Counted from the first letter of the stretch, positions 48,911 through 61,374 are shown. The stretch is 64,000 nucleotides of DNA from Rhynchosporium graminicola (GCA_900074885.1 FJUW01000012.1:620001-684000), one strand, 5' to 3'. Notes: generated from the sequence alone by a model not told the origin. Made by a program: numbers and translations.

Positions 48911-51900
48911 GGACCAAGAACGATCCTCCTCACCGTCGACTACCGCAAGCGACAGACAAAAGCCGTCAAGCGCGAACGCAGTTGCAGTTGCAGATGCAAT
49001 CCATGCATCCCCAAAAGTCTGCCACGCCTTACAGTTCTCGAACAAGCACATGCGCCCGCCGAAGCACACGCGCCCGAGATCGCACCATCATACCATTCTC
49101 AGATACATTATTTTTTGGCTCCAAAAGACCTTTTAATACGCATCGTGTTTTCGCTCAACCAATTCATACATCCTGTTCTTGTATCGATCCTGTACATTAC
49201 AGTAACACGACTCACGACGATTCTCATTTTCGATTCCCACTTTTTCTGCATTCCATCTTTCGACCCGAGCCATCGGTACGATCGATACGTCGCTTCTCCA
49301 CGATACCCCTTTTTGGCTGATCTCGTTCTCGACCGATCCGTCCCACCGACAAAGGGGCAGCGCAAGACACGCTCAGAACCTCCTTGCTTCAGCGTCTTGG
49401 AGAATTGTTCGAGACCGCACCACCTACAAAGGCTCCACGAGTTTCAGTTCGATTCGGAGAACACGCAATAAACATCCGCTTTGCCAGGTTCAGGCAGGGC
49501 GTTGCATCTAGATCGGCGTTTGCTTTTTCCACCTGTACCTACTTTTTGCTTTTTTCGTTCTTCCTGCTTCGACTTCAGGAGCGTTTCAGGTGTTCAAAAT
49601 GTGTACTGCTGTATCATCACCGGCTTGTCATCATCCTTTTCCTACATTTCCTTGGGGAATACACAAAATGGGGTTTCCTTTATCATTCTCAGGAGCGCAA
49701 AAAGAACATTCTGGGGATACTTGGGGGAGCTCAAAATCGGCTTGTATCGCATATAGACAATTGCTTTTTGTACTGGTTTTCTTTTGTTCTTGGATTTGAA
49801 TTAGCTACTAGCGATGCCTGCGTTACACTTTTGAGAAAGTTCCAATTTTGGGAACGCCGGACAAGAACTCTCGCGGGTTACTACTTGTCCGGCACACGCA
49901 ACTTGCGCTGGTGGAAAAACGCGCCAATACTGTACAGGATAGGATTGAATGAATTGAATGGATGAGAGAGAAGGGAAATAGATACCATATTATTTAATTG
50001 ATGCTACTACTTTCGTGTCTTGCTTCTTTAGTGCCTGTTGTTTTTTGCCTGCACTGTCTTGTAGCACTTTCTTGAGGCTGGTTCCCAATCAACGTCATGT
50101 CCTCCATTTTAGTATTTGTCTTGGATGCTGGGTGTAAAGCGCGCGAGGAGAAGGAGATGTTCATATACCCTGTTTTTATGAGAAAGAGGAAAGGAGAAAG
50201 AGGTTCTCGTCTCTAGGTTGGGCGGCTCAGTCTGCGAGACTCTCAGATAGAGAAATACTGAGAGATAAATAAAGACTTATTTTACACTTTGAATTCGGAC
50301 TTCATGACACAGTGGACAGTACTGCCGGGTCTTTTAGGCAGTTTTCCGCCACAAGTGACTTTCCACTTGATTGCGCTCGGGACATTCTCACCCGTTCAAT
50401 CCAACCGCATGCAATTTTTCAAGTACTTGGCCACCGCTGAGGTGAGGTGAGGTGAGGTGACATCAGCCCTACGACAGCCACAACATGTCACATCCCATCA
50501 CAACGCGCATCATCACGATCTCGGAGAATCCGATCTCTCGATCCCACGATCCGATTTGTTACAGATCTCTACTAACAGATCAGGCAAGACGACCTAGTCA
50601 ACTAGCTAGACAGCTGGTCAAGTGTTTCTTTTTATTGAAAGGAAAAGAAAGCAAATTGAATGGGAAAAAAGAAAGGTAGCAGAGAATACCGTGCTCGTGC
50701 GTGCGAGCTGGACTGGCGAAATCTGACATGCGTGCATGCATGCTCTCTCTGGTGGCTGTGAATGAATACGAGGAGTTTCTGATATGTCGGATTTGATTCG
50801 TGTGGAGGGAGGGAGGAGTGGGAGGAAAGGGAGGAGGATCTGATGGGTGGGTGTGGGTTGTTTTCGATGCTCTTGGGGGATTTGATTGGATTGGATTTCT
50901 TCAGCGGGAGGAGGGAAGATGTCTCATTATAGGTGTTTGTTTGGTGTGGAATTACATTCAAGCGCGTACATGGGCCAGATGGATGGGTTGGCTAGGAGGA
51001 GGTGAGGGAGCATTAATTCATGGAGGGCAGGCAGATACGACTGGCGAGGAACGAATCTGCCTCGAAGGAAGGAAGGAAATAGGGAATGCAAATTAGTGCT
51101 CAACGGATGATGTGATATGACTTGATGTCGATGTAATGGTTGGAGGTGAAGCTTGCCAACGGACTGATACCTACTTGAGGGTCGAAGGGTGTGCTCGGTC
51201 GGTGTCTGGCAGGACTGGTATCTTATCACTACCTTACTGTACTGTAGTTGAGAGAGAGTAGATAGGAGATAACTCCGTATCTAGTGAAGAGATTCGCATC
51301 TTTCGAGTATCGAGATGGCGGTACGGTCCCGGACCAGATCCAAAAGATCCGTGGTGTTAGAATGATAGCGGATGATGTAATATTTACGTGGGAGGACGGG
51401 GTCTTTTGTTTTTTTCCGTTTATCTCACTCAGTACAGTAAAAGAAAAGCAACGGCGGTTTCGTTTATCTCAAATACCTGCCTGTACAGTAGGTAGATGTC
51501 AGATAAGATCCTAGTCGCTTTCCGTATCTAGCTGCATGTACCTCGATACGGCCCAACAGCCTGGTTGAGTGTGGATGAGTGGGTGGATGTTCGATGCAGG
51601 ATTCTGGAAGGTGTGTGTGGACGGGGGGTTGCGTGGAAATGGAAATTGAAATGCAAGATGCTGCTTTGGGATCAAGTGGAATTCCGGAATGGGGGATCAT
51701 TGAGGGGAAGGCTTGGTAGGAGGGACGGGGCGGAGCGGAGCGGACGAGCTGTTGGCGGAACGGGACTGATTGGCGGGAGTGGATCGGCGGCGGCTGACGA
51801 CGGGGTTGAGGGGACGTCGCTGAGCTTCATCTAGGAAGATACCTAGCACTGCAGGACAGCTTGAAGTATAAGACAAACGATTACAAGCATTCGAAATCAC

Positions 51901-52064
51901 AAGTTGATCAGTTGACCACACTTACCGCGACTACCCGACCGAGGTTTCACCTCAAAGGATAAACGCAACCATTTGACCGACCCCGAAGCACGACTACGAA
52001 GCAATTCAAGCTTCCCATCAATACAAACAACCCCGCCATCTCCCCTCCCTCTCGAAACCTCAAG
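48911..52064. other. Gene-poor region upstream of ARPC5
   Basis: A 193-codon frame at 49384-49965 (+) is rich in Phe, Leu, Arg and Cys and looks like chance reading of T-rich sequence. A GGTGA pentamer is repeated four times near 50440-50459 (GAGGTGAGGTGAGGTGAGGT). The final part (51700-52060) should hold the ARPC5 promoter and leader, ending in CTCCCCTCCCTCTCGAAACC-like pyrimidine-rich sequence before the ATG. Confidence 0.45.
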
Positions 52065-52967
52065 ATGTCCATTATCCAACAAGTCACGACGGCGTCACTC
52101 TCCGACAATTGGCGCACTATCAACATCGACGCCCTCGATCCAGAATCCTCCTCGAACTTTGACACCTCGACGCTGCATCCAGCTTTCGCGCCCGTGTCCG
52201 AGAATGAGGCTCGTGGTGTTGGACAGCAGGTTAGGCAGCTGTTGAGAGGTGGCGATGCGGAGGGTGCGTTGAGAGGGGCGCTGGAGAGTGCGCCGTATGG
52301 TGGGGATGCGCTGGTTAAGGTACGTGTGGTTCTTCTTTGGGGCTGGATCTGTGAAGAGGAATGGGTGTGAGATGGTGGGAGGGAGATGAGGCGAAGACAA
52401 GGAGAGCTGCTAGGAGAACATGGAATTTTATATGGAGGTGGGCCATGAGAATGGAAGGGAAGGAATTGATAACTCCAGCACATTGCTGATGATCATTCGC
52501 AAAACACAGGATATCCATTTACAGACCGTCACGGAGGTATTGCAAAGTATCAAAGCGAGCGAGATGACACCAATGCTGCAGCGGATTTTCGGAAGCGAAG
52601 GCGGTGGTGAGGCACTGGATGTCCTGATGAAATATCTGTACGTTCCCATCCCTGCTTGAAATTCTTAGGAATTTCCCCTCAGGCATCTGCATATCTTTTC
52701 AATGCATACAAGGCTAATTGAGTGGTCCATAGATACAAAGGTATGGCAGCATCCAGCACCACAAGCAGCAAAACACCTACTCGTGGCTCCACCGTCACGC
52801 CGCAGAGCACGGGTGCTGGTTTCTCTCAGATGGGAGGTAGACCTGGGGCGCAGAGCGAGAGCAGTGGTGCGGCTATGAGTGTTCTTCTTTCGTGGCATGA
52901 GAAAGTTGTTGATGTTGCGGGATTGGGATGTGTAGGACGTTGCATGACGGATTGGAGAAAGGTATAG
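52065..52967 (+). CDS. ARC15: Arp2/3 complex subunit 5 (p16-Arc)
   Basis: Three exons, 52065-52319, 52510-52637 and 52733-52967, give 205 aa. The start SDNWRTINIDALDPES, the helical RQLLRGGDAEGALRGALESAPYG block, VTEVLQSIKASEMTPML, the DVLMKYLYKGM motif rebuilt across intron 2, and the end VLLSWHEKVVDVAGLGCVGRCMTDW match ARPC5 in order. The protein is a helical scaffold subunit of the Arp2/3 actin-nucleating complex, acting at cortical actin patches and endocytic sites. It is longer than animal ARPC5 (about 151 aa) because of a Ser/Thr/Gly-rich insert (residues ~133-175) between the YLYKGM and SVLLSWHEK blocks, as is common in fungi. The long first intron (190 nt) carries an open frame that is not coding. 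Confidence 0.95.
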
Positions 52968-55900
52968 ATGGACATGAGCTGTGGTCCTATAACATATTAG
53001 ACTTTGCGATGGGGACAATTGAAGAGTGGTGAGATGGGATCGTGAAAGTTTGGGAAAGTTGATAAAGTCGCTAGCATGGAATCCCACAATAACAACAAAC
53101 TCCAATTTCTTGCCAACTTCTTGGATGTCATTGAGGAACTGGTAGTGTGTGTTATACCGCCGGAAAAATTCTCTAGCTACGGCTTGGAGCTTAAGCGAGA
53201 TACTGTTGACTCAGTTGGCAGTGAGATCTAGGGAGACCGACTGCCCAAGAGATGGCTACCCAAGAGAACTCATCTTCCACAAGTTGGAACTTGAGCTGCG
53301 CACCCAAGATATTTTAATTCCAGATGACTCGGATACTACAGTTCCAAGAGCAGGGCTTGATCCCATCAAGCCTAGGCCTGAGTACCTCATCTGGGCCGAA
53401 CGAGAGACGACTCATGACTCAGACCTCTACGAACACAGCAGATTGGCGGGTTACGTTGCGTTGCGTTGCTTACAGCGTTTTCGGATGATAGCTTCCCTCG
53501 TCAAGGGCTCCCTAATGAGGTGACTACGAGTATTCTTCGAGTGATATGATACATATACTCGATTTTTCGGCGCGGTACTATCTCACAAGATCTCGATAGT
53601 ACGGAACTGATGAAATACCAGGAATTACTGGTTGAAGTTTCTTGACTCCGACAGGTATGCCTAGAATAATACTCGAGATACGTTGTGATCTTCGTGCGCA
53701 ATAAGTACCCTGCCTTGGATGGCATGAACCCGTAGACTAACGTTTCCAGATTCACTTTGAGTCCGGAGCCATAGGTAGAAGTCAACGACTGCAACAAGTG
53801 CACAAGCTCATTCACTCTATTCAGTGCCATTATTGGGAGTTTCCTCGATCTTCCGCTCGATTCTTCACTGAAGAATTTGTCCATTGACTGGATCTCGCCA
53901 TCCATATAGTCCGCTTTTGATTCCTGCCAGGGCCTATCATACAAAAGTCACATTTTCTACTATATTGTCAACGAAGCACGTTCAAATACCAGTTATACCA
54001 GGCTGGCAGCGAACCCAGGCGCCTTGTCGAGGGTAGAAGCTTTCATAGCATTGTGTTTAGAATATACCTGCACGTCACGACTTCGCACTATACTGTAGAT
54101 GAGCTCACCTGGAGGACAGGGCCAGCGGAGGCATTATTAAAAACTTGGAGAAGCTGCACCTAATCGTTTGAATGACTCAGACCCAACATTATCAACCTTC
54201 CCGAGGATTTGCGTGCCTGATACCCCGGCATACATTGTATACTGAGCATAGGCAGGTCATGCCACAGATCGAATGGGCTTCTCTGCCCACTCTGTCAGAG
54301 TACTTTGCATTTATTTCCAACTGTTGTATTCATCTTTCAGCGGGCAACATCACTTCAAATGTGAATCAAGCGGGGTCAATAAGAAATTCCTCAACAGATC
54401 GTGGTGAGCGATTTCTCTTGGAGATGGATGGCCGCCACCCGCGACTTTTCGAACAGGTGTACAATTAAGGAAGGGATGCCTTCATGGTAGAATAGATGAG
54501 ATACATGAAGCAAGAGACTAGACTATCGATGACGATCGAGAACTTGGGACGTATCATACCGCTCAACTTAGAAGTAGATAGCCCACCACATCAGAGTCTG
54601 GTGAAAGCTGCTTGGCAAGAGGGAAGCATAGAAAGAAGCTCTATCCTGCCCCAAGTTTGAAGATGTCCTGACAAGTGAAATGATATCGGATGGCTACACC
54701 CACCCTCCAAAAGCTTCCCAGGATCTTAGTGCTCGCTCTATCACTTTTTGCCGAAAGATAGGATCGCATGATAGGATCAAAAGACACAGGTATGGTATCT
54801 AAATGTTTCTTTCACCCTAAGCCTACCACAAGAAGGGAGAGCAAGAGATTATACATACGTTTCTAGCTATCGCAACCGTTCCAACTTTCCGCTCTTTACA
54901 CTCCCTTCAATACCCGCATTTTCAGCTTGAGCGCAGGTACACCCAGCGGTGCATACTCTTATAAGTACTACTAGAAGAAACTTGCACAGAGCAATGAAGC
55001 TGAAACTGCTGCCTGTCGAAGAAGAGCGCCTTTGATGGCAAGGGACGGAAACATAAGGATGTTTGTAAACTATGTGGCTGACCGAGGGTCGACGTAAATG
55101 TCCAGACAACCTCAAGTGTGACCTATCGCGCATATATTCCATTCAGAAATAATTCGCATCAATTTCGCGAGATGACATTGCAACAGTCAGTTCTGAACGT
55201 ATGTTGGAGGATTGTAAGTGGCTCTGGCCCCTGGGCGGTCTTCATCAGACCGTGCGAGATGAGAGGAGGAAATGTGATGAAGAGAAGCTCTGAGACCTCC
55301 TTATCTCTGCCAATTCAAGGTGCTTAAGTGCTCATAAACGGTATTCAGCTGGAGACCTACTCCGGGAAAAGCCCTTCAGAAGTACGCGATTGACATTTTC
55401 AATAGGGTGAACCTCCAGTGTGCCTCGACCTGGAAGCACACTCGAGGCAAGCGAGGCAGGTTTTGACAGTCACCCACGGAACGACCTGCGAATGCCCACG
55501 AGTTGGCAAACGTGTATCAATCGACAAACGTTACCTCGTCTGTCTCCAACGACACTCGTGTTACACCTGGCCCTCACGAAATTTACAGCTCTCCCAGGTG
55601 GTTGGAAAAACCTCACAGGTACAGCATGCAGGTGCTATCACTGCCGCTCAGCGTGCAGGACGACTTCCTGCTGTAGCTTCAACTCTTGCTGGATTTCCGA
55701 AGAACTCGAAAAATCCAAGCCGGCAGGATTGGGATTCTTTTGTTCATCCCAAGGAGATCCTTCTGAAAACTGAAATGACACTTTGTGGATTCGGCGAGAC
55801 CAAGTCCAGGCTCTCATAAGATGAGTGACCCATCTTCCGGCTCGAACGCAGTTCCATCATTGAACACAGGTCTTTTAAAGACGTCGGTCATCGTACCTGT

Positions 55901-56972
55901 AATTGCTGCCGATCCTGCTGTTGAGTAGAGACTTGTACGTGCTATTCTGCCCAAAGCCTCTCGCAATACAGATGTTCCAGTTGCTAGTGAAGATTCAGAA
56001 GCGTTGATAAGCACGCGGAGTGTCGAATCTCCTGTTATTCGACCACTAAAACATAACACGACCCAAGCACAGCAGATTAGATGATTGTATGAAGACCGCG
56101 TATAAGCTTTAGGCCCTCGACCTTCTTCAACCTGAACATATTTTATCGTTTGAGTTCTTGGGCCTTAAGAGACTTTCTTTAAACCCGCAAGTTGCGTAAA
56201 GTCATGGTTGAAATGCAGCAGTGATCAAAGACGAAATCTCTCGAGACAACCTCGAGGACGTTGATGGAGTTCTCATTGTCAATCAGGAGCTCGTGTACTT
56301 TGGGCACGCAGCGCGACAAAGAATTCAGTCCGGACCCTTGGACTATCAGCGTTCTAGCCAGCACTGAGACGACCTTCGCGAAGATTTTGATCAAGGTCTC
56401 GAAGCGCTTCTTGCCTCTTCCTGTCATCCCGTAAGCTCCTGCAGGCCACTGTCGGCGGGCGGTATGTTTGGTACTTATGAAGCGCTATACACCACCGTAG
56501 GTAATTTCGCCGCCTAAATTAGGGCTCTGGGTAACTTGAGACGTCGAGACACCGCGCGTAGAGGACAGCACATTAGCATTTTCAGTCCCTCCTATGTTTT
56601 GTCTGTCCAAAGTTCCCTTTGTCCGTTCAATCGATTCCGTTCCAAAATGGCCCATGTGAGACGGGGGGCGGGGAGGGGGTCCGACACGTAATACACTTAC
56701 TTGAACGATGTCGCAACCCGGAGGTCGAGCCGCACGATTTCCTCGACGGAGACCATATATTGCCCCCAATTTACGGAAAACGTGGACTTCTATACTGTGT
56801 AAACACTAAAGCAGCTGTTCGAGTGATTTCAGAGCAAGTTCTTAAATGACTACTTAAAGTCAAATAGTAGACCCTGTATTTATCGGATTCCAGGGACTCG
56901 GAATGTGCGGAAGGCGAGGTGCGGAAGTCCAGGATACCGTGATTCCAATACCTTCAGCCTAAATACCCCTCA
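52968..56972. other. Intergenic region with unresolved coding-like fragments
   Basis: No complete gene is supported. At 53076 an ATG opens MESHNNNKLQFLANFLDVIE and stops after 51 codons. A second frame (53149-53523) contains RSRETDCPRDGYPRELIFHK. On the minus strand 53501-53944 contains LPIMALNRVNELVHLLQSL. At 55814-56059 (-) and 56179-56427 (-) two further frames have protein-like composition. None shows a known domain, and stops or frame changes interrupt them. They may be relics of unidentified genes in an element-rich region. Confidence 0.35.
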
Positions 56973-57434
56973 GTTGTACGTGTATGCGGAGTTAGACAAA
57001 TGTACCTTTCGTACCCTTTAAGATGGCGTAAACGAAAACCTTGTGCGTACAGCATACTCCAACGAGAGTAAGAAGTCTCGTAGTGCTTTTATCTGATCGA
57101 GAGGTTACTTTCATGCCCCACAGCTCTTCATATCTGTGCAATCCAAATATTTGCTTGTAAAACTGACGGGGACAATCCGGGGACCCCTCAAGGTATTCGG
57201 CCTGTTGTACGTGTATGCGGAGTTAGACAAATGTACCTTTCGTACCCTTTAAGATGGCGTAAACGAAAACCTTGTGCGTACAGCATATTCCAACGAGAGT
57301 AAGAAGTCTCGTAGTGCTTTTATCTGATCGAGAGGTTACTTTCATGCCCCACAGCTCTTCATATCTGTGCAATCCAAATATTTGCTTGTAAAACTGACGG
57401 GGACAATCCGGGGACCCCTCAAGGTATTCGGCCG
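56973..57434. repeat. Tandem duplication of a 231-bp unit
   Basis: Copy 1 (56973-57203) and copy 2 (57204-57434) are adjacent, in the same orientation and nearly identical. I saw one substitution (CAGCATACTCC in the first, CAGCATATTCC in the second), plus differences at the final boundary. The unit has no recognised coding function: the minus-strand frame over copy 2 meets a stop in each unit. The duplication ends 14 bp before the target-site duplication of the Mutator-like element. Confidence 0.9.
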
Positions 57435-57457
57435 AATAATTCAATGGAGTTTTGGGG

Positions 57458-58159
57458 GGCCAATTGTTTCCAATGAATCACCTTTTGAGGAACATTATTT
57501 TACACACAACAACCACCAAACAGGCGGCCGCTTTATGCCACGCGATGCACAGTAGGTGGAAGTAGCATTTTGATAGAAATCCGGGAAATCAAATTGACAG
57601 AAAGACAGAGGTTAAGAATGATAATGGGAAGAGGATAGCGATTGATCATCATAACATATTTATACAGAAAACTATCCAATCGGTCTCTTAGCTAGGCATG
57701 TTTCATTCCTGCGATTACGACTTATTTGACCGTAATAGCTGATCTCTAACCTTCTTTCTCTTCTCCTGATTTAGGTTTACCTTACTCGACTTCGCTAGAT
57801 AGTATCTTTGAAGGCTGGTAGACTACTGAATCTTTCGTCACGCTTTAAGAAGGATAGTACTGATTGAGATATTATGAGATCAGGTCTTTCGTTCTCGAGC
57901 GATTCGAGGAGGTGAGAGCCTAGGTCTACGAAGGATTCGTTGCCTGCTAGTAACGCGTCGTCCGAAAGAAAGAGAAGTATACCAACATAGTAATAACAGG
58001 TAATTAAAGCTTGAATTTGGGCATTTGGACATTGGGAGTGTTACTGATAGTGGAATTCTACAGATTTACATGGCGCGACATAAGGCGGCCGTCTGTTTGG
58101 GTGGTTGGTCTATGTTAAATAATGTTCCACACAAAGTGCTGCATTGGAAACAATCGGCC
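57458..58159. mobile_element. Non-autonomous Mutator-like element (MULE-type MITE), 702 bp
   Basis: The left end (57458-57547) and the reverse complement of the right end (58069-58159) align over about 90 bp with roughly 83 percent identity and one single-base gap. Both begin GGCC(A/G)ATTGTTTCCAATG and share GGAACATTATTT and CGGCCG further in. Nine bases outside each end are GTTTTGGGG (57449-57457) and GTTTTGAGG (58160-58168), a 9-bp target duplication with one mismatch. Long inverted repeats plus a 9-bp duplication are the diagnostic pair for Mutator-like elements. The interior has no transposase frame. Confidence 0.8.
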
Positions 58160-58351
58160 GTTTTGAGGACAATCTGATAATCACATGATTCTTGGGCTTG
58201 GAATTCTTAAGCTTGGCTGGAATCTGGGCTCTACCGAAAGAGTCATTTCCGTTTCATTTTTAGAGTCCATAAACCTGATACAAGCCAAGATTTCGTGAAA
58301 AGTATATTCCTTCTCATCTGGAAGACCCCTAATTTTGCCTCCGGCTCCTAC

Positions 58352-58751
58352 TCGGTTTCTTCGTGGGTCTGAACTGCCATTATAATCTATATGGAGGAGA
58401 GTACATCAGCGCCATGGACGTCTTTTGTAATCTCTTATTCGTGGTGACTTAATTACCCTATCGTTTTTAACAAGTTTCTCCTCTTAAACCCGATATTTCT
58501 CTTTATTTCTAAAGGACGTGCTCTCAGCAGCTCCTCTTTCGAACGTTTCGGAAGCTCGAAAGTGGATTACTACGCCTTAAAAGCCTGAATATCAAGGTAC
58601 ACTCTGTTTTAGTGTAATAATTACTCCATCGACGAATTCGTAAATTCTAGAGTTCTTACTCGGGACTCGGTCTATCCTATTGGGTTAAATACCCCTACTA
58701 GCCAAGCTTGAAAAGGTGGATTGGAGACTTCAGATCCACGAAGAAACCGAG
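58352..58751. mobile_element. TA-flanked inverted-repeat element, 400 bp
   Basis: The left terminus CTCGGTTTCTTCGTGGGTC then TGAA (58352-58374) and the reverse complement of the right terminus (58729-58751) match at 22 of 23 bases. TA stands directly outside both ends (58350-58351 and 58752-58753). The termini differ from those of the 25.9-kb element, so this is a second TA-targeting family. There is no coding capacity. It lies less than 200 bp from the Mutator-like element. Confidence 0.65.
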
Positions 58752-58753
58752 TA

Positions 58754-60192
58754 AATCGTGGTCAACCCCGGCCGTTGCCAATTTGCCAACCTGCTCAGCA
58801 TTTTTGCGAGTCAACCGTATGGGCGAAATGGCAAAGTCTACTTAACTATCCGTAGTTTCTTAGGCCTGTACTCCTGCGCCGTAGATGATCATACCAGGCC
58901 AGGATTGCCTCAAAGAATTCGTGAGCCTCGCCAATTGAGGAACTAGACTTGAAAAAAATGACAAGTCCAGGAAATCCTGATGTCTTCAAATGCCACATCA
59001 TGTAACTGTCATCTGTCTTCTTGAATCGCGCGGAGAAATAATGAATTTACAGGTAATATACTATCCCTCCACCCCTCCCCTCCCCCCTAGCTTAAAGATC
59101 TGTGCTGTACCACTGTACTTCGTGCATGCCCGATTGAATGTAGATTCAGCGTCCGTGCGCGCTTCTTTATTCAAAAATACTATACAATTCAGCTTACATG
59201 AATACTATTTCAAATTTTGTATATCCTTCTTATATAGAGCTATATCTATATGCTAATCTTCCGCTTTTCAATCGATGTAATAATTATTACAGGGCGCTGT
59301 TTCTTATGAATGTGTGCAGGGATATTAAATCTACGTTTATTTGGCCACGTACGAAGTAGAAGGGGCGAATGTTTTAGAGTTTAACCTGGGGGGGACAGTA
59401 ATACACTCCGTATGCCCATTCTATTATACTTTGACATGTTGTATGTGCGGGGTAGTTAAGGACTAGCAGCATCATTTCCTGTATCCACATTTTACTTAAG
59501 CAGAGTTCTGGGAAAGGGTAAGGATTGCAAGCATATCAACCCTAACTTGGAACATGATATGAGTTTTAATTATACTTGAACTTGGCACCAACTCTGTTAG
59601 AACATGATTCATTAAATTGCTGACGACAGTTTAATGACTTGAAGATTCTCCTGTAACTGTCAATGTGAATCGGCACTCTGCCTCATTGGGTTTTCTTTTC
59701 TTTTCCGAGTGGTTCGCTTGTTAAGAAAGGTACGGAAGTCTATTTGGCACTCTGTGTAAACCTTTTGACGTTTTCTCGCCAATTAGAGTAGACGAATTTG
59801 CTCTTGAAGCTTCCCAGAAGTGGAGTACGTCAAAGCTTGTGGAGCACTCAGCTAAATGTCAAGAATTGATGGTTTCACGAGCATTCGCTGATGAAAATTT
59901 GACTTTGATTACCAATGTGCTTCGAGGGACATGGGGGTAAACATGTTATATTGGAGGTTATATGAGCATAGGGCTATGCCGGAACTCAATTATGCACCTA
60001 ATGCTCGCAGCTGTTCGATGGACGGATAATGACTACAGAAAGCGACCCACATTTTGATTTGCCCCGTCGATGATGTATAAGTTAACCATATTTCCACATT
60101 AATGCCCGAATAACCACATTCTTTTACCCTCATTAGTAAACCTCACTTTCGTACCTGCACACACCTCTTAGTGTATACTTATCTCTCTTGAA
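58754..60192. other. AT-rich intergenic region upstream of the GH43 gene
   Basis: No supported gene. It is AT-rich from about 59150 to 59650, with a C-run stretch near 59070-59090 (CCCCTCCCCTCCCCCC). The last 100 bp before 60193 form a CT-rich leader (CACACCTCTTAGTG, ATCTCTCTTG) that should belong to the glycosidase promoter. Confidence 0.4.
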
Positions 60193-61374
60193 ATGGCAGG
60201 GCAACTCATCACCAAACTCCTCTTCCTCGCGGACCCTTCCGCTCGTGTCTTTAACAACACGCTCTGGCTCTACACGTCCCATGATATCAATGACACTACG
60301 CGCGACTACGGGTAAGTCACTACAGCGCAGGCCAGTTCCGGTCTTTAGGTCATCCCGGAGAATGTATCCATTGGTAACCCTCTAACCTCATTTGTTACCG
60401 ACCTTCGCTTGCGCAAGCCGGGGAAGTGTGAACAAAATTGATGGTTGGGGGAACTGACGAGCACTCTCTGGAGTGCTCCTAATCCGAATCCCGACAAACG
60501 TAAGCTGATTCTCTCGCCAACTAGGTACCCCATGGTAGACTACCACCCGTTCAGCACCACTTCCCTAGATCCATATGTGCAAGCCACCGACCATGGGGTC
60601 GCACTTACCCTCAAAGACGTTCCTTGGGCAAAGCAACAGATGTGGGCTCCTGATGCTGCGTACCACAATGGCAAGTATCTCTTCTACTTCCCAGCCAAGG
60701 CGCTCGACAACCGCTTCCAGATTGGGGTTGCAAGCTCGAAGAACCCTGGCGGCCCCTTCATACCAAATAAACAACCCATCAAAGGAAGCTTCAGCATTGA
60801 TCCGTGCGTTTTGACCGATGACGACGGCAGCGGTTACATGGTTTTCGGAGGCATTTGGGGTGGCCAACTCCAAGCCTACCAGAACCATGACACCTACGAC
60901 CCGAGATGGGAAGGCGCCTTTCAACCCAATGGCACTGGGGTAAAGGCCCTCGGTCCTCGTATCGCGAAACTCGACAACACGTTCGAAGAATTCGGTGGCG
61001 CTATCCGCGAAATTACCATCCTAGACCCTGATACTAAGGAGCCGCTTATGGCTGACGACCACAAACGCCGCTTCTTCGAGGGTGCCTTCTTGCACAAGAA
61101 CAATGGCATCTACTACCTCTCTTACTCTACCGGCGACACCCACCTTATGGTCTACGCGATGAGCAAGAACGTTTGGGGTCCCTACACGTACGCTGGCAAG
61201 CTTCTTGATCCGCTTGAAGGATGGACGACCCACGGTTCTATTACCAAATTCAAGGGCGAGTGGTACCTGTTTTTCGCCGATTCGTCGCAGACTGGTGTGG
61301 ATGCCTTGAGATCCACCAAGTTCCGAAAGATCTACTATGACAGCAAGGGATTCTTGACTTTCAACAAGCAGTAG
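60193..61374 (+). CDS. Glycoside hydrolase family 43 (beta-xylosidase/arabinofuranosidase-like)
   Basis: Two exons, 60193-60311 and 60525-61374, with a 213-nt intron, give 322 aa, the size of a single-domain GH43 enzyme. The five-bladed propeller motifs are visible. FLADPSARVFNNTLWLYTSHD carries the catalytic base D14. PMVDYHPFS and PWAKQQMWAPDAAYHNGKYL are typical of the blade 1-2 region. SIDPCVLTDDDGSGYMVFGG carries the pKa-modulating Asp (D132). RRFFEGAFLHKNNGIYYLSYS carries the catalytic acid Glu (E225). The likely substrates are xylan or arabinan oligosaccharides. No signal peptide is present and the catalytic Asp comes only 14 residues after the start, so the enzyme is predicted to be intracellular. 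An upstream exon could be missing, but the ATG follows a good fungal leader. Confidence 0.9.

Noticed and set aside
49384..49965. 193-codon open frame on the + strand
   Set aside because: Phe/Leu/Arg/Cys-heavy composition from T-rich DNA, with no domain. It could be hydrophobic by chance.
53076..53944. Protein-like frames on both strands after ARPC5
   Set aside because: No known domain, and frames are interrupted within 50-125 codons. The only possible joining intron would be 26 nt, too short.
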